From Moraxella sp. FZFQ2102 (lineage in GTDB: Bacteria > Pseudomonadota > Gammaproteobacteria > Pseudomonadales > Moraxellaceae), in the NCBI RefSeq assembly GCF_024137865.1, contig NZ_CP099960.1:1674001-1738000 (forward strand): 64,000 bases of DNA. The letters run 5' to 3'. Positions 44,448-53,657 of the stretch are shown in pieces (position 1 is the first letter of the stretch; each line of letters starts with the position of its first letter). The notes beneath the pieces were generated by a model, which saw only the letters and a list, made by a program, of their open reading frames with translations, was not told the DNA's origin and made no database searches. The translations under genes were made by a program, and so were the position numbers.

Positions 44448-44836
44448 TTATCTTATTCCATTATTGTACCTGTCACGCAAAACTTGCAGAAAAGCCATAA
44501 ACGCAGGAGAATCCTGTCGGCGGTGAGGATAATAAATATGGTAGCCGTCAAAATATGGACACCACTCGGTCAGAACAGCAATCAGCTTGCCGCTTTTGAT
44601 ATATCCATCTGCAACATACTCGGGAATATAGGCAATCCCCAGCCCGTCTAATGCTGCATCGAGCTGATGAATCGTGCTGTTCGCAATATATTGCCCTTTG
44701 ACTTTCAGACTGAATTTCTGAGCATCTTTCTCGAATTCCCAGGCGTACAATCCACTCGTATCAGAATAGCGGACGTTAATGCAGTTGTGGTTCAAAAGAT
44801 CCTGCGGCTTCCTGGGCTTAGCATAACGCTTAAAAT
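44448..44836 (-). pseudogene. LysR-type substrate-binding fragment cut by IS26
   Basis: About 130 residues of a LysR effector domain ([57 protein letters not shown]) without the DNA-binding part. The frame runs directly into the IS26 end at 44837. Debris commonly found beside aph(3')-Ia modules. Confidence 0.82.
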
Positions 44837-45656
44837 GGCACTGTTGCAAAGTTAGCGATGAGGCAGCCTTTTGTCTTATTCAAAGGCCTTACATTTCAAA
44901 AACTCTGCTTACCAGGCGCATTTCGCCCAGGGGATCACCATAATAAAATGCTGAGGCCTGGCCTTTGCGTAGTGCACGCATCACCTCAATACCTTTGATG
45001 GTGGCGTAAGCCGTCTTCATGGATTTAAATCCCAGCGTGGCGCCGATTATCCGTTTCAGTTTGCCATGATCGCATTCAATCACGTTGTTCCGGTACTTAA
45101 TCTGTCGGTGTTCAACGTCAGACGGGCACCGGCCTTCGCGTTTGAGCAGAGCAAGCGCGCGACCATAGGCGGGCGCTTTATCCGTGTTGATGAATCGCGG
45201 GATCTGCCACTTCTTCACGTTGTTGAGGATTTTACCCAGAAACCGGTATGCAGCTTTGCTGTTACGACGGGAGGAGAGATAAAAATCGACAGTGCGGCCC
45301 CGGCTGTCGACGGCCCGGTACAGATACGCCCAGCGGCCATTGACCTTCACGTAGGTTTCATCCATGTGCCACGGGCAAAGATCGGAAGGGTTACGCCAGT
45401 ACCAGCGCAGCCGTTTTTCCATTTCAGGCGCATAACGCTGAACCCAGCGGTAAATCGTGGAGTGATCGACATTCACTCCGCGTTCAGCCAGCATCTCCTG
45501 CAGCTCACGGTAACTGATGCCGTATTTGCAGTACCAGCGTACGGCCCACAGAATGATGTCACGCTGAAAATGCCGGCCTTTGAATGGGTTCATGTGCAGC
45601 TCCATCAGCAAAAGGGGATGATAAGTTTATCACCACCGACTATTTGCAACAGTGCC
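44837..45656 (-). mobile_element. IS26
   Basis: 820 bases bounded by GGCACTGTTGCAAA at the left and its inverted copy TTTGCAACAGTGCC at the right, the exact size and ends of IS26 (IS6 family). The transposase is intact. Its right end supplies the -35 box for aac(3)-IV. The 8 bases on each side differ (CTTAAAAT and GTTGATCG), so it has no target duplication and arrived by or took part in rearrangement. Confidence 0.97.
44889..45593 (-). CDS. tnpA: IS26 transposase
   Basis: A 234-residue DDE transposase of the IS6 family: MNPFKGRHFQRDIILWAVRW at the start (an upstream Met exists but the family start is used), HTH region LQEMLAERGVNVDHSTIYRW, first Asp in WHMDETYVKVNGRW, second in INTDKAPAYGRAL, and Glu in YRNNVIECDHGKLKR. 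Complete, so able to act in replicative cointegrate or targeted conservative events. Confidence 0.97.
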   Translation of the reverse strand: MNPFKGRHFQRDIILWAVRWYCKYGISYRELQEMLAERGVNVDHSTIYRWVQRYAPEMEKRLRWYWRNPSDLCPWHMDETYVKVNGRWAYLYRAVDSRGRTVDFYLSSRRNSKAAYRFLGKILNNVKKWQIPRFINTDKAPAYGRALALLKREGRCPSDVEHRQIKYRNNVIECDHGKLKRIIGATLGFKSMKTAYATIKGIEVMRALRKGQASAFYYGDPLGEMRLVSRVFEM

Positions 45657-45671
45657 GTTGATCGTGCTATA
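45642..45671 (+). promoter_or_regulatory. IS26 hybrid promoter for aac(3)-IV
   Basis: TTGCAA in the IS26 terminal repeat (45642-45647) and TATAAT (45666-45671) are 18 bases apart, giving a near-consensus sigma-70 promoter directed at aac(3)-IV. The -35 belongs to the IS and the -10 to the resistance segment. Confidence 0.82.
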
Positions 45672-45706
45672 ATCGACTGATGTCATCAGCGGTGGAGTGC
45701 AATGTC

Positions 45707-46483
45707 GTGCAATACGAATGGCGAAAAGCCGAGCTCATCGGTCAGCTTCTCAACCTTGGGGTTACCCCCGGCGGTGTGCTGCTGGTCCACAGCTCCTTCC
45801 GTAGCGTCCGGCCCCTCGAAGATGGGCCACTTGGACTGATCGAGGCCCTGCGTGCTGCGCTGGGTCCGGGAGGGACGCTCGTCATGCCCTCGTGGTCAGG
45901 TCTGGACGACGAGCCGTTCGATCCTGCCACGTCGCCCGTTACACCGGACCTTGGAGTTGTCTCTGACACATTCTGGCGCCTGCCAAATGTAAAGCGCAGC
46001 GCCCATCCATTTGCCTTTGCGGCAGCGGGGCCACAGGCAGAGCAGATCATCTCTGATCCATTGCCCCTGCCACCTCACTCGCCTGCAAGCCCGGTCGCCC
46101 GTGTCCATGAACTCGATGGGCAGGTACTTCTCCTCGGCGTGGGACACGATGCCAACACGACGCTGCATCTTGCCGAGTTGATGGCAAAGGTTCCCTATGG
46201 GGTGCCGAGACACTGCACCATTCTTCAGGATGGCAAGTTGGTACGCGTCGATTATCTCGAGAATGACCACTGCTGTGAGCGCTTTGCCTTGGCGGACAGG
46301 TGGCTCAAGGAGAAGAGCCTTCAGAAGGAAGGTCCAGTCGGTCATGCCTTTGCTCGGTTGATCCGCTCCCGCGACATTGTGGCGACAGCCCTGGGTCAAC
46401 TGGGCCGAGATCCGTTGATCTTCCTGCATCCGCCAGAGGCGGGATGCGAAGAATGCGATGCCGCTCGCCAGTCGATTGGCTGA
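45707..46483 (+). CDS. aac(3)-IVa: AAC(3)-IV gentamicin/apramycin acetyltransferase
   Basis: Acetyl-CoA-dependent aminoglycoside 3-N-acetyltransferase active on gentamicin, tobramycin and apramycin. The 258 residues from GTG (QYEWRKAELIGQLLNLGVTP) match the classical protein. LLVHSSFRSVRPLEDGPLG, KRSAHPFAFAAAGPQAEQI and LLLGVGHDANTTLHLAE are the family motifs. GTG is preceded by GGAG at 9 bases; an ATG nine codons upstream (45680) is also open. In its usual home it is followed by the hygromycin gene hph, which here is replaced by an aph(3')-Ia fragment. Confidence 0.96.
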   Translation: MQYEWRKAELIGQLLNLGVTPGGVLLVHSSFRSVRPLEDGPLGLIEALRAALGPGGTLVMPSWSGLDDEPFDPATSPVTPDLGVVSDTFWRLPNVKRSAHPFAFAAAGPQAEQIISDPLPLPPHSPASPVARVHELDGQVLLLGVGHDANTTLHLAELMAKVPYGVPRHCTILQDGKLVRVDYLENDHCCERFALADRWLKEKSLQKEGPVGHAFARLIRSRDIVATALGQLGRDPLIFLHPPEAGCEECDAARQSIG

Positions 46484-46507
46484 GCTCATGAGCGGAGAAC
46501 GAGATGA

Positions 46508-46868
46508 GCAATCACGAATGAATAACGGTTTGGTTGATGCGAGTGATTTTGATGACGAGCGTAATGGCTGGCCTGTTGAACAAGTCTGGAAAGAAATGCA
46601 TAAGCTTTTGCCATTCTCACCGGATTCAGTCGTCACTCATGGTGATTTCTCACTTGATAACCTTATTTTTGACGAGGGGAAATTAATAGGTTGTATTGAT
46701 GTTGGACGAGTCGGAATCGCAGACCGATACCAGGATCTTGCCATCCTATGGAACTGCCTCGGTGAGTTTTCTCCTTCATTACAGAAACGGCTTTTTCAAA
46801 AATATGGTATTGATAATCCTGATATGAATAAATTGCAGTTTCATTTGATGCTCGATGAGTTTTTCTGA
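46508..46868 (+). pseudogene. aph(3')-Ia: Partial second copy of aph(3')-Ia (3' end)
   Basis: 361 bases almost identical to 43951-44311 (differences seen: GAATTT/GAGTTT and the stop TAA/TGA). They encode QSRMNNGLVDASDFDDERNG to LMLDEFF. The N-terminal half is missing, but the catalytic HGDFSLDN is present. It is joined just after the aac(3)-IV leader-out sequence GAGCGGAGAACGAGATGA. It forms a direct repeat with the intact gene. Confidence 0.95.
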
Positions 46869-47071
46869 TAGTTAGTCTTTGTAGAGACACAAACCTGAAA
46901 TTCCGGACACCGCGCTTCAGGACATCTCCCTGGACGCCGATATCTGGCAGTATCCGGACGGTACTATCGAACGCCGGGCCAACGGTACTCCCCTGCCCTT
47001 TATGACTGACGACCGGCTATTTCACCCACGCACTTCTCCATGAAATTTAGCATCGTCGCGGTTAATGTCGC
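46869..47071. other. Unrecognised GC-rich junction fragment
   Basis: Contains an open stretch without start, EIPDTALQDISLDADIWQYP and then TPLPFMTDDRLFHPRTSP, ending at a stop at 47041. It looks like the C-terminus of a real protein, but I do not recognise it. The last 30 bases run into the IS30 left end. When fused to the sequence at 32399 they open a 49-codon frame (see findings). Confidence 0.4.
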
Positions 47072-48138
47072 TTGAATTGTCAAACCAAGTGCAACGATTT
47101 TTTGAAGTAAACTTCATAAGGTGTTTTCCAACCTAAACATTTACGCGGTCGTAAATTCAGTTTATTGATCACCTGTTGAATATCAACTTCGCTCCACTGA
47201 TTGATGTCTTGGTGCTTCGGAAAGTATTCACGAAGTAACCCATTTGTATTTTCATTCGTTCCCCGTGTCCACGGTTGATGTGGTTCGGGGAAGTAAAATT
47301 CTACGCCTAGTGCTTCTGTTACCAAACGATGTTGGGCAAATTCTTTACCACGGTCTGGCGTAATTGACCGCAATATATGTGAATCAAGCAATTCAATCAT
47401 AGCTTTTTGGACAGCTTCGGCTTTTTTGGCAGGAATTTTCTTCACCAACTCAAAACGACTTTTGCGTTCCGTCAGCGTCAGCAAACAAGCTCCACCCGCT
47501 TTACCCAGTACGGTATCGGCTTCCCAATGTCCAAAGCGACTGCGATTTTGCGCCGAAATGGGACGGTCGTTCAAATGGTTGGATATCTGAATTTTGCCAC
47601 GTTTTTCATGATGATTTTTTGTATGCCGTGTTTTGCCTTTGTGGCGCAGTTTGCGACTGGCTTTGCGTTCGCCTATATCAAACAACCCTGAATAAATACC
47701 ACGATAAATGGTTGAATAACTAATGGATAATTCAGATTTTTCCAATTTTAATCGTGCGCTGATTTGTTCGGGCGACCAGTTTTCTGTCAGAAACTTTTCT
47801 TGCACCAAATTGAAATATTCAGGCTGCTCTAATTTGCGCTGTGCTTTGCTATTTTGACGATGCTTCAAATAGCTGTTTTGTGCGTTCGTTGCACTGTAGC
47901 TTTCTAGAGCGTGTCGTTTCAGCTCGCGAGAAATGGTGCTGGAGCTACGTCCAGTGCTTTGGCAATTTCTGCTTGTTTTTTGCCCTGTGCGAGTAAAATC
48001 ATTATCTTTTCTCGCTCGTTTATTGTAAGATGTCGGTAGGAAGTACTCATCATTTGGAAGTGGTTTTTGTGTGGAAACAAAATTATATTCTAGTTGATGA
48101 GTACTTCTTTTTTTGTTGCACTTGGATTGTAAATTCAG
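47072..48138 (-). mobile_element. IS30-family element, right copy (defective)
   Basis: 1067 bases with the same ends as the left copy and the same orientation. It bounds the island on the proS side. It keeps the 37 bases that the left copy lost but has a one-base deletion in the transposase gene. The outer flank starts CCC, running straight into the chromosomal queF-proS terminator. Confidence 0.92.
47080..48053 (-). pseudogene. IS30-family transposase, one-base frameshift
   Basis: The N-terminus MSTSYRHLTINEREKIMILL is followed by QGKKQAEIAKAL. Then CACTGGACGTAG (minus strand) lacks one G compared with CACTGGGACGTAG of the left copy, shifting the frame before RSSSTISRELKRHALESYSA. The rest, with catalytic FGHWEADTVLG, ITPDRGKEF and NENTNGLLREYFP, is whole. 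A longer frame reaching toward proS is a chance fusion in the wrong frame. A frameshift-tolerant product is possible but not supported by a slippery site. Confidence 0.9.
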
Positions 48139-48147
48139 CCCCAAAAA

Positions 48148-48190
48148 ACACCCCAAAAGCTGGCAACCCAGTCCAACTTTTGGGGTGTGA
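48148..48190 (-). terminator. Terminator of proS (minus strand)
   Basis: ACACCCCAAAAG / CTTTTGGGGTGT, a perfect 12-base stem, with TTTTTTGG following on the minus strand. It lies between the proS stop codon and the IS30 end, so the island sits 10 bases beyond it. Confidence 0.9.
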
Positions 48191-48217
48191 TTTATATTAG
48201 CCAAACTGGCCTGGTGA

Positions 48218-49936
48218 TTAAAACTTCGCCAAGACTTCTTCAAGATCCAGCATCACTTTTTCGCCATTGGCACGATTGACATATTCGTATTTGCCTTCGG
48301 CAAGATTGCGTTCAGAGACGACGATGCGATGTGGGATACCAATGAGCTCAAGATCAGCGAACTTCACGCCTGGACGCTCATCACGGTCATCCAGCAGTAC
48401 ATTGACACCACAAGCCTTGAGCGTTTGGTACAACTCATCGGCTTTTTGTTCGGCTTGACCGTCTTTTGATTTCATCGGCACGATAGCGACATAAAACGGT
48501 GCGATGCTATCGGCTTTGTCTTGTGGCTCAGCCCAGATGATGCCATTGTCATCATGGTTTTGTTCGATGGCGGCAGCGATGATACGGCTCACCCCGATAC
48601 CATAACAACCCATCATCAAGGTTACAGGCTTACCTTCTTTGCCAAGTACCGAGCAGTTCAGGGCTTTTGAGTATTTATCACCCAATTGGAAAATATGACC
48701 AACTTCGATACCGCGTTTGATAGACAGCACGCCTTTACCATCTGGTGATGGGTCGCCATCGACGACATTGCGGATATCGACGATTTCGGTGATGGCGGCA
48801 TCACGCTCCCAGTTCATACCCGTGGTGTGCTTATGCTCGACATTGGCACCTGAGACGAAGTCAGATAGTGCAGCGGCGGCACGATCGACATAGACAGGGA
48901 TGGTGAGATCGACACTGATATAGCCTTTGATTAGACCGGCGGCTTTGATTTCTTCTTCGCTCGCCATGGTTAGTGGTGCATGAACGGCAGCGATTTTTTC
49001 GGCTTTGATTTCGTTCAATGTGTGATCGCCACGCAATACGAGCGCCACAAGTTTTGGTGCATCAGGATTTTCTTCGCTATACGCACCTTTGACAATCAAG
49101 GTCTTGACCGTCTGAGTCAGGGCGATGCCCAGATGCTCTGCCACTGCTTCACAAGTTGGCATATTTGGCGTATCGACATCTTGGCGTGCTTGGCTTGGCG
49201 CTTGGCGGACATCGGTGCAGATAGCTTCGGCAAGCTCGACATTGGCGGCATACTCTGATTCGCTTGAGAAGGCGATATCATCTTCACCGCTGTCAGCTAG
49301 GACATGAAACTCATGCGATGCAAAGCCACCGATAGAGCCTGTGTCCGCTTGTACCGCACGGAACTTGAGCCCCAGACGGCTAAAGACACGGCTATAGGCA
49401 TCGTACATATCTTGATAAGTCTGTGCCAGTGATTCTTTGTCAATGTGGAAAGAATAGGCGTCTTTCATGGTAAATTCACGAGCGCGCATCACCCCAAAGC
49501 GTGGGCGGATTTCGTCACGGAATTTGGTTTGTACTTGATAAAAAGTAACCGGTAGCTGTTTGTAGCTCTTAAGCTCATTGCGAGCGATGTCGGTGATGAC
49601 TTCTTCGTGCGTCGGGCCAAGCACAAAATCACGCTGATGGCGGTCCTTAAAGCGTAGCAATTCTGCGCCATAATCTTCCCAGCGGCCAGACTCATGCCAC
49701 AGCTCACCCGGCTGAGTGACGGTCATAAGTAGCTCTTGGCTACCGATGCCGTCCATCTCTTCACGCACGATACGCTCCACACGCTTGAGCACTCTTAGAC
49801 CCATTGGCATCCATACATACAGACCTGATGCAAGCTTACGAATCAGACCGGCACGCACCATCAGCTGACTTGAGACGATGTCGGCATCGTTTGGCGTTTC
49901 TTTTAATGTGGCGAATAAAAATTGACTGGCTTTCAT
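48218..49936 (-). CDS. proS: Prolyl-tRNA synthetase
   Basis: Class II synthetase charging tRNA-Pro, bacterial type with an editing insertion. The 572 residues show motif 1 region [24 protein letters not shown], motif 2 [34 protein letters not shown], the INS editing domain (about 225-400, [12 protein letters not shown]...), motif 3 [20 protein letters not shown], and the anticodon-binding C-terminus ending [15 protein letters not shown]. Complete and standard length. It is the first chromosomal gene after the island, convergent with queF in the ancestral order. Confidence 0.97.
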   Translation of the reverse strand: MKASQFLFATLKETPNDADIVSSQLMVRAGLIRKLASGLYVWMPMGLRVLKRVERIVREEMDGIGSQELLMTVTQPGELWHESGRWEDYGAELLRFKDRHQRDFVLGPTHEEVITDIARNELKSYKQLPVTFYQVQTKFRDEIRPRFGVMRAREFTMKDAYSFHIDKESLAQTYQDMYDAYSRVFSRLGLKFRAVQADTGSIGGFASHEFHVLADSGEDDIAFSSESEYAANVELAEAICTDVRQAPSQARQDVDTPNMPTCEAVAEHLGIALTQTVKTLIVKGAYSEENPDAPKLVALVLRGDHTLNEIKAEKIAAVHAPLTMASEEEIKAAGLIKGYISVDLTIPVYVDRAAAALSDFVSGANVEHKHTTGMNWERDAAITEIVDIRNVVDGDPSPDGKGVLSIKRGIEVGHIFQLGDKYSKALNCSVLGKEGKPVTLMMGCYGIGVSRIIAAAIEQNHDDNGIIWAEPQDKADSIAPFYVAIVPMKSKDGQAEQKADELYQTLKACGVNVLLDDRDERPGVKFADLELIGIPHRIVVSERNLAEGKYEYVNRANGEKVMLDLEEVLAKF

Positions 49937-50118
49937 GGCTAACCTTATAAAATCTAATGATAATTAGTAAATATGGTAAATAATAAAATTTACAAAAGAT
50001 AACCTGTCTATCTTACGGCAAAAAATGCCATTTATGCAACTAAATTTCCGCAATTTTTACACAATTTGTCAGGCTTTTGTGGTATTTTAATCCTAAACGA
50101 TTGATTAGGTGAATACTG

Positions 50119-50790
50119 ATGCAAATTCCCCAAAGCAAACAAACAGGCAATGCACTCGTCTATGTACTACTCATCTTAGTGATGGTGGCGATTTTGGCGA
50201 TGGCAGGGTTTTGGCTTGTCAATAAATCAGATAACTATATCAGTACCATCACCAAAGACGGTATCATCACCGAAATCCAAACGCTGTCACGCTTACAGAC
50301 GGTCGCTTATAGCGTCGATACCATTGTGACGGCGGACAAGGCAGGCACTTGGCAAAATCTGTGGCAGGATAAGCAAAAAGGGCTATTCATCATCAAAGGG
50401 CGAGTGCTGGCAGGTGTGGATTTGAGCGGTATCAGCGCTGAGATGGTGCAGCTTAGCCAAACCAAGAATGACAAGGGCGAGACGGTGGATGTGGTACATA
50501 TCACGCTGCCACCATCGCAGGTGTTTGAAGTGTTTTTGGATGACATCGAAGTCTATGACTGGCAAACAGGGCTATTTGGCACGGTGGCAGGTGACCCCAA
50601 GCTATTCGCCCAAGTGCAGACGGATGCCAAAGCCGAAGTGCTTGCCAAAGCTTGCCAAGGCGATGTGCTAAACCTTGCGATGACGAGCGCCGCCGAGCAA
50701 ATCAAAAGTCTGTTTATGCTGACAGGTAGCGTGGTCGAAGTCAGCACCCAAGGCACAGGGGCGTGCAAGCTTGCAACCAAGACAAAATAA
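50119..50790 (+). CDS. DUF4230 membrane-anchored protein
   Basis: A 223-residue protein with an N-terminal membrane helix (about 13-32, LVYVLLILVMVAILAMAGFW). The DUF4230 fold follows, with LSRLQTVAYSVDTIVTADKAG, FIIKGRVLAGVDLSGISAEMVQ, VVHITLPPSQVFEVFLDD and AKEVLAKACQGDVL-like helices. Function of the family is unknown; members face the periplasm or cell exterior. It is transcribed toward trpF and ends with a hairpin terminator, so it is probably monocistronic. Confidence 0.8.
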   Translation: MQIPQSKQTGNALVYVLLILVMVAILAMAGFWLVNKSDNYISTITKDGIITEIQTLSRLQTVAYSVDTIVTADKAGTWQNLWQDKQKGLFIIKGRVLAGVDLSGISAEMVQLSQTKNDKGETVDVVHITLPPSQVFEVFLDDIEVYDWQTGLFGTVAGDPKLFAQVQTDAKAEVLAKACQGDVLNLAMTSAAEQIKSLFMLTGSVVEVSTQGTGACKLATKTK

Positions 50791-50810
50791 GCCATAACAA
50801 ACCAAACTCG

Positions 50811-50845
50811 TGCCAAATTGATTGGCTGATTTGGCATTTTTTTCA
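50811..50845 (+). terminator. Terminator between DUF4230 gene and trpF
   Basis: TGCCAAAT / ATTTGGCA around TGATTGGCTG, followed by seven T, 20 bases after the stop codon and 30 before the trpF start. Confidence 0.82.
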
Positions 50846-50876
50846 ATGTATTTATAAAACAAAACTAAGCAACATC

Positions 50877-51548
50877 ATGAAAAAACTTAAATATTGCGGA
50901 TTGACTCGCCGTGAAGACATCCAGCAAGCAGTGGCACTCGGCGTTGATGCCATTGGCTTGGTCTTTTATCCGCCAAGCCCAAGAGCGGTCAGTATTGAAC
51001 AGGCAAAACAGCTTGCCCAAGCAGTGCCTGCTTTTACCAGTCTTGTGGCACTCGTGGTGAATATCAGTGATGATGAGCTGATGACGATTGCCAAGGGTGT
51101 GGCGGTTGATGTCATTCAGTTTCATGGCGATGAGTCGCCTGATGAGTGTCAGCGTCAAGGTAGTCTTGTCAATAAACGCTGGATTAAGGCGCTGCGTATC
51201 GATGCCACACGCCACACGCCGACGAGCATCTTGGCACTCATCCGTGAGTATCAGATGGCGGGGGCGAGCTCGATTTTGCTGGATGCTTATCATGCGGATA
51301 AATTTGGTGGTACGGGTGAGCGATTTGATTGGTCGCTGATTCCTACCGATTCGCCTTTGCCGATTATTTTGGCAGGGGGATTGACGCCTGACAATGTCGC
51401 GATGACAGCGGATTTACCTGTGTATGCCTTGGATGTCAGCGGTGGTATTGAGTCTGCCAAGGGCATCAAGGATGCACACAAGATGGCAGAATTTGCTAAG
51501 AATGCCAATGGCATATCCGCCAATAAAAATGCGTCAAAAAATTGCTAA
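50877..51548 (+). CDS. trpF: Phosphoribosylanthranilate isomerase
   Basis: TIM-barrel isomerase of tryptophan synthesis (PRA to CdRP). From the ATG: KYCGLTRREDIQQAVALGVDAIGLVFYPPSPRAV with the catalytic Cys in CGLTR, then VIQFHGDESPDEC, LLDAYHADKFGGTGERFDWSLI with the catalytic Asp, IILAGGLTPDNV, and YALDVSGGIESAKGIKD. About 223 residues is normal. The upstream in-frame extension crosses the terminator and is rejected as start. It heads the trpF-SDR-trpB-trpA run. Confidence 0.96.
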   Translation: MKKLKYCGLTRREDIQQAVALGVDAIGLVFYPPSPRAVSIEQAKQLAQAVPAFTSLVALVVNISDDELMTIAKGVAVDVIQFHGDESPDECQRQGSLVNKRWIKALRIDATRHTPTSILALIREYQMAGASSILLDAYHADKFGGTGERFDWSLIPTDSPLPIILAGGLTPDNVAMTADLPVYALDVSGGIESAKGIKDAHKMAEFAKNANGISANKNASKNC

Positions 51549-51619
51549 AAGTACATTTTATCGGTACAATGAACGTTGGTTTGTTAAATTAATTTTATCC
51601 AAATAAAAAGGAATAGATC

Positions 51620-52363
51620 ATGAACATCATCGTCACAGGGGCGACGGCAGGATTTGGCGAACAAATCGCCCGTGATTTTGTATCAGCAGGACATACCGTC
51701 TATGGCACTGGCAGACGCATGGATAAGCTAGACGCCTTGCGTGCTGAGCTTGGTGAGCGATTTGTGCCACTATGCTTTGATGTGTCAGATGCTAAAGCGG
51801 TGCAGGCAAGCTTATCAGCGATTGATTTGGCAAGCATTGATGTACTGGTGAATAATGCAGGGCTTGCTTTGGGGCTTGAGCCTGCTCATCGAGCGGATTT
51901 GGGTGATTGGCAGACGATGATTGATGTCAATGTCAAAGGGCTTGTGACGGTGACCCAGCTGGTGCTGCCGTTTATGGTGGCAAATAATGCCGGTACAGTG
52001 ATTAATATTGGCTCAACGGCGGGCAATCATCCGTATTTTGGTGCCAATGTCTATGGTGCAAGTAAGGCATTTGTCAAGCAGTTTAGCAATAATCTGCGCG
52101 CTGACTTGATTGGCACTCGTGTGCGAGTGACCAACATCGAACCTGGAATGTGCGGTGGTACAGAGTTTAGCAATGTCCGCTTTAAGGGTGATGATGATAA
52201 AGCGGCAGCCGTCTATACGGGTGTGGAATATTTGACCGCCAAAGATATTAGCAATACTGTACAATGGGTGGTTGCTCAGCCATGGCACGTCAATATCAAC
52301 TCGATTGAGATGATGCCGACAGCACAGACTTATGCAGGCTTGGCAGTGGCTCGAGATATTTAA
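51620..52363 (+). CDS. SDR-family NADP-dependent dehydrogenase, YdfG-like
   Basis: A 247-residue short-chain dehydrogenase: cofactor loop VTGATAGFGEQIARDF, Arg pair of NADP specificity in GTGRRMDKLD, VLVNNAGLALGLEPA, catalytic Ser in INIGSTAGNHPYFG and YxxxK in VYGASKAFVKQF. It most resembles YdfG (3-hydroxy acid / serine dehydrogenase; malonic semialdehyde reductase). It is inserted between trpF and trpB, 72 bases after trpF and 27 before trpB, so it is likely co-transcribed with the tryptophan genes, though it is not part of that pathway. AAAAGGA precedes the ATG. Confidence 0.88.
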   Translation: MNIIVTGATAGFGEQIARDFVSAGHTVYGTGRRMDKLDALRAELGERFVPLCFDVSDAKAVQASLSAIDLASIDVLVNNAGLALGLEPAHRADLGDWQTMIDVNVKGLVTVTQLVLPFMVANNAGTVINIGSTAGNHPYFGANVYGASKAFVKQFSNNLRADLIGTRVRVTNIEPGMCGGTEFSNVRFKGDDDKAAAVYTGVEYLTAKDISNTVQWVVAQPWHVNINSIEMMPTAQTYAGLAVARDI

Positions 52364-52390
52364 TTTTCTTTTAATGATAAGGCAAATGTA

Positions 52391-53605
52391 ATGACAGATG
52401 TAGTGAATTATAATAACTATCCTGATGCTGATGGGCATTTTGGTGTGCATGGTGGCCGTTTTGTGTCTGAGACCTTGATGAAAGCTTTGGAAGAGCTGGA
52501 AGTCTTGTATCATCAAGCCAAAGCCAATCCTGAATTTTGGGCGCAGTTTATGGCGGATTTGACCGATTATGTGGGTCGTCCGACACCGCTGTATCATGCT
52601 CGCCGTCTGTCGGATGAGATTGGTGGGGCGCAGATTTATTTTAAGCGTGAAGATTTGAACCACACAGGTGCGCACAAAGTAAATAACACCATCGGTCAAG
52701 CACTACTTGCCAAAATGAGTGGCAAAAAACGCATCATCGCCGAGACTGGTGCAGGTCAGCATGGCGTGGCGACGGCGACGATTGCGGCACGATTGGGGCT
52801 TGAATGTATCGTCTATATGGGTGCTGATGATGTCGAACGCCAAAAGATGAATGTCTATCGGATGCGTCTTTTGGGTGCAACGGTTGTGCCTGTGACCAGT
52901 GGCTCTCGCACGCTCAAAGATGCGATGAATGAAGCGATGCGTGACTGGGTCGCCAATGTTGATAGCACCTATTATATCATCGGCACAGTAGCAGGGCCGC
53001 ATCCGTATCCGCTGTTGGTGCGTGATTTTCAGGCGATCATCGGCCGCGAAGCTCGTGTCCAGCATCTAGAAAAAACAGGCAAACTGCCTGATGCACTCGT
53101 GGCGTGCGTCGGTGGCGGTAGTAATGCCATTGGTCTATTTTATGATTTCTTAAATGATACTGAAGTGGCGATGTATGGTGTCGAAGCCAATGGACTAGGT
53201 ATCGATACACCGCATCATGCCGCACCGCTACAAGCAGGTCGCATCGGTGTGCTGCATGGCAATCGTACCTATCTGATGTGTGATGACGAAGGACAAATCC
53301 TAGGCACGCACTCGATCTCAGCAGGGCTGGATTATCCAGGTGTTGGCCCTGAGCATAGTTTTTTAAAGGACATGAACCGTGTGAACTATGTTGGTGCAAC
53401 CGATGAAGAAGCCCTGCACGCATTTCGTGAAGTCACCCGCAAAGAAGGTATCATCCCAGCGCTCGAAAGCTCGCACGCAGTGGCATACGGCATGAAGCTG
53501 GCTGCAACGATGCGTCCTGATCAGTCCATCATCGTCAATATGTCAGGCCGTGGCGATAAAGATCTGCACACAGTGATGAAAGTAGATGGGATTAATGTGG
53601 ATTGA
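52391..53605 (+). CDS. trpB: Tryptophan synthase beta subunit
   Basis: PLP enzyme joining indole and serine. The 404 residues include [53 protein letters not shown] (the PLP-lysine is in HKVNN), [41 protein letters not shown] (phosphate loop) and [13 protein letters not shown]. Complete. It forms the alpha2-beta2 synthase with TrpA encoded just downstream. Confidence 0.98.
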   Translation: MTDVVNYNNYPDADGHFGVHGGRFVSETLMKALEELEVLYHQAKANPEFWAQFMADLTDYVGRPTPLYHARRLSDEIGGAQIYFKREDLNHTGAHKVNNTIGQALLAKMSGKKRIIAETGAGQHGVATATIAARLGLECIVYMGADDVERQKMNVYRMRLLGATVVPVTSGSRTLKDAMNEAMRDWVANVDSTYYIIGTVAGPHPYPLLVRDFQAIIGREARVQHLEKTGKLPDALVACVGGGSNAIGLFYDFLNDTEVAMYGVEANGLGIDTPHHAAPLQAGRIGVLHGNRTYLMCDDEGQILGTHSISAGLDYPGVGPEHSFLKDMNRVNYVGATDEEALHAFREVTRKEGIIPALESSHAVAYGMKLAATMRPDQSIIVNMSGRGDKDLHTVMKVDGINVD

Positions 53606-53657
53606 TCGGCTTTACGATTAATATAGTTTGGATAACATAGATTAGATTGGAATAATA

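Noticed and set aside
44837..45656. IS26-bounded composite transposon
   Set aside because: Only one IS26 copy is present and it has no target duplication; the island is bounded by IS30 copies.
45066..45680. 204-residue frame antisense to IS26 transposase
   Set aside because: It is a shadow of the complete IS26 transposase gene.
38613..46868. Class 1 integron with gene cassettes
   Set aside because: No integrase gene, attI or attC-like sites are seen; the resistance genes are carried in non-cassette modules.
46458..46868. 136-residue gene fusing the aac(3)-IV end with aph(3')-Ia
   Set aside because: The start is inside aac(3)-IV in another frame; the real content is a truncated aph(3')-Ia repeat.
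47080..48243. 387-residue fused transposase frame of the right IS30 copy
   Set aside because: The N-terminal 100 residues come from the wrong frame and run into the proS end; the true N-terminus is in another frame broken by a one-base deletion.
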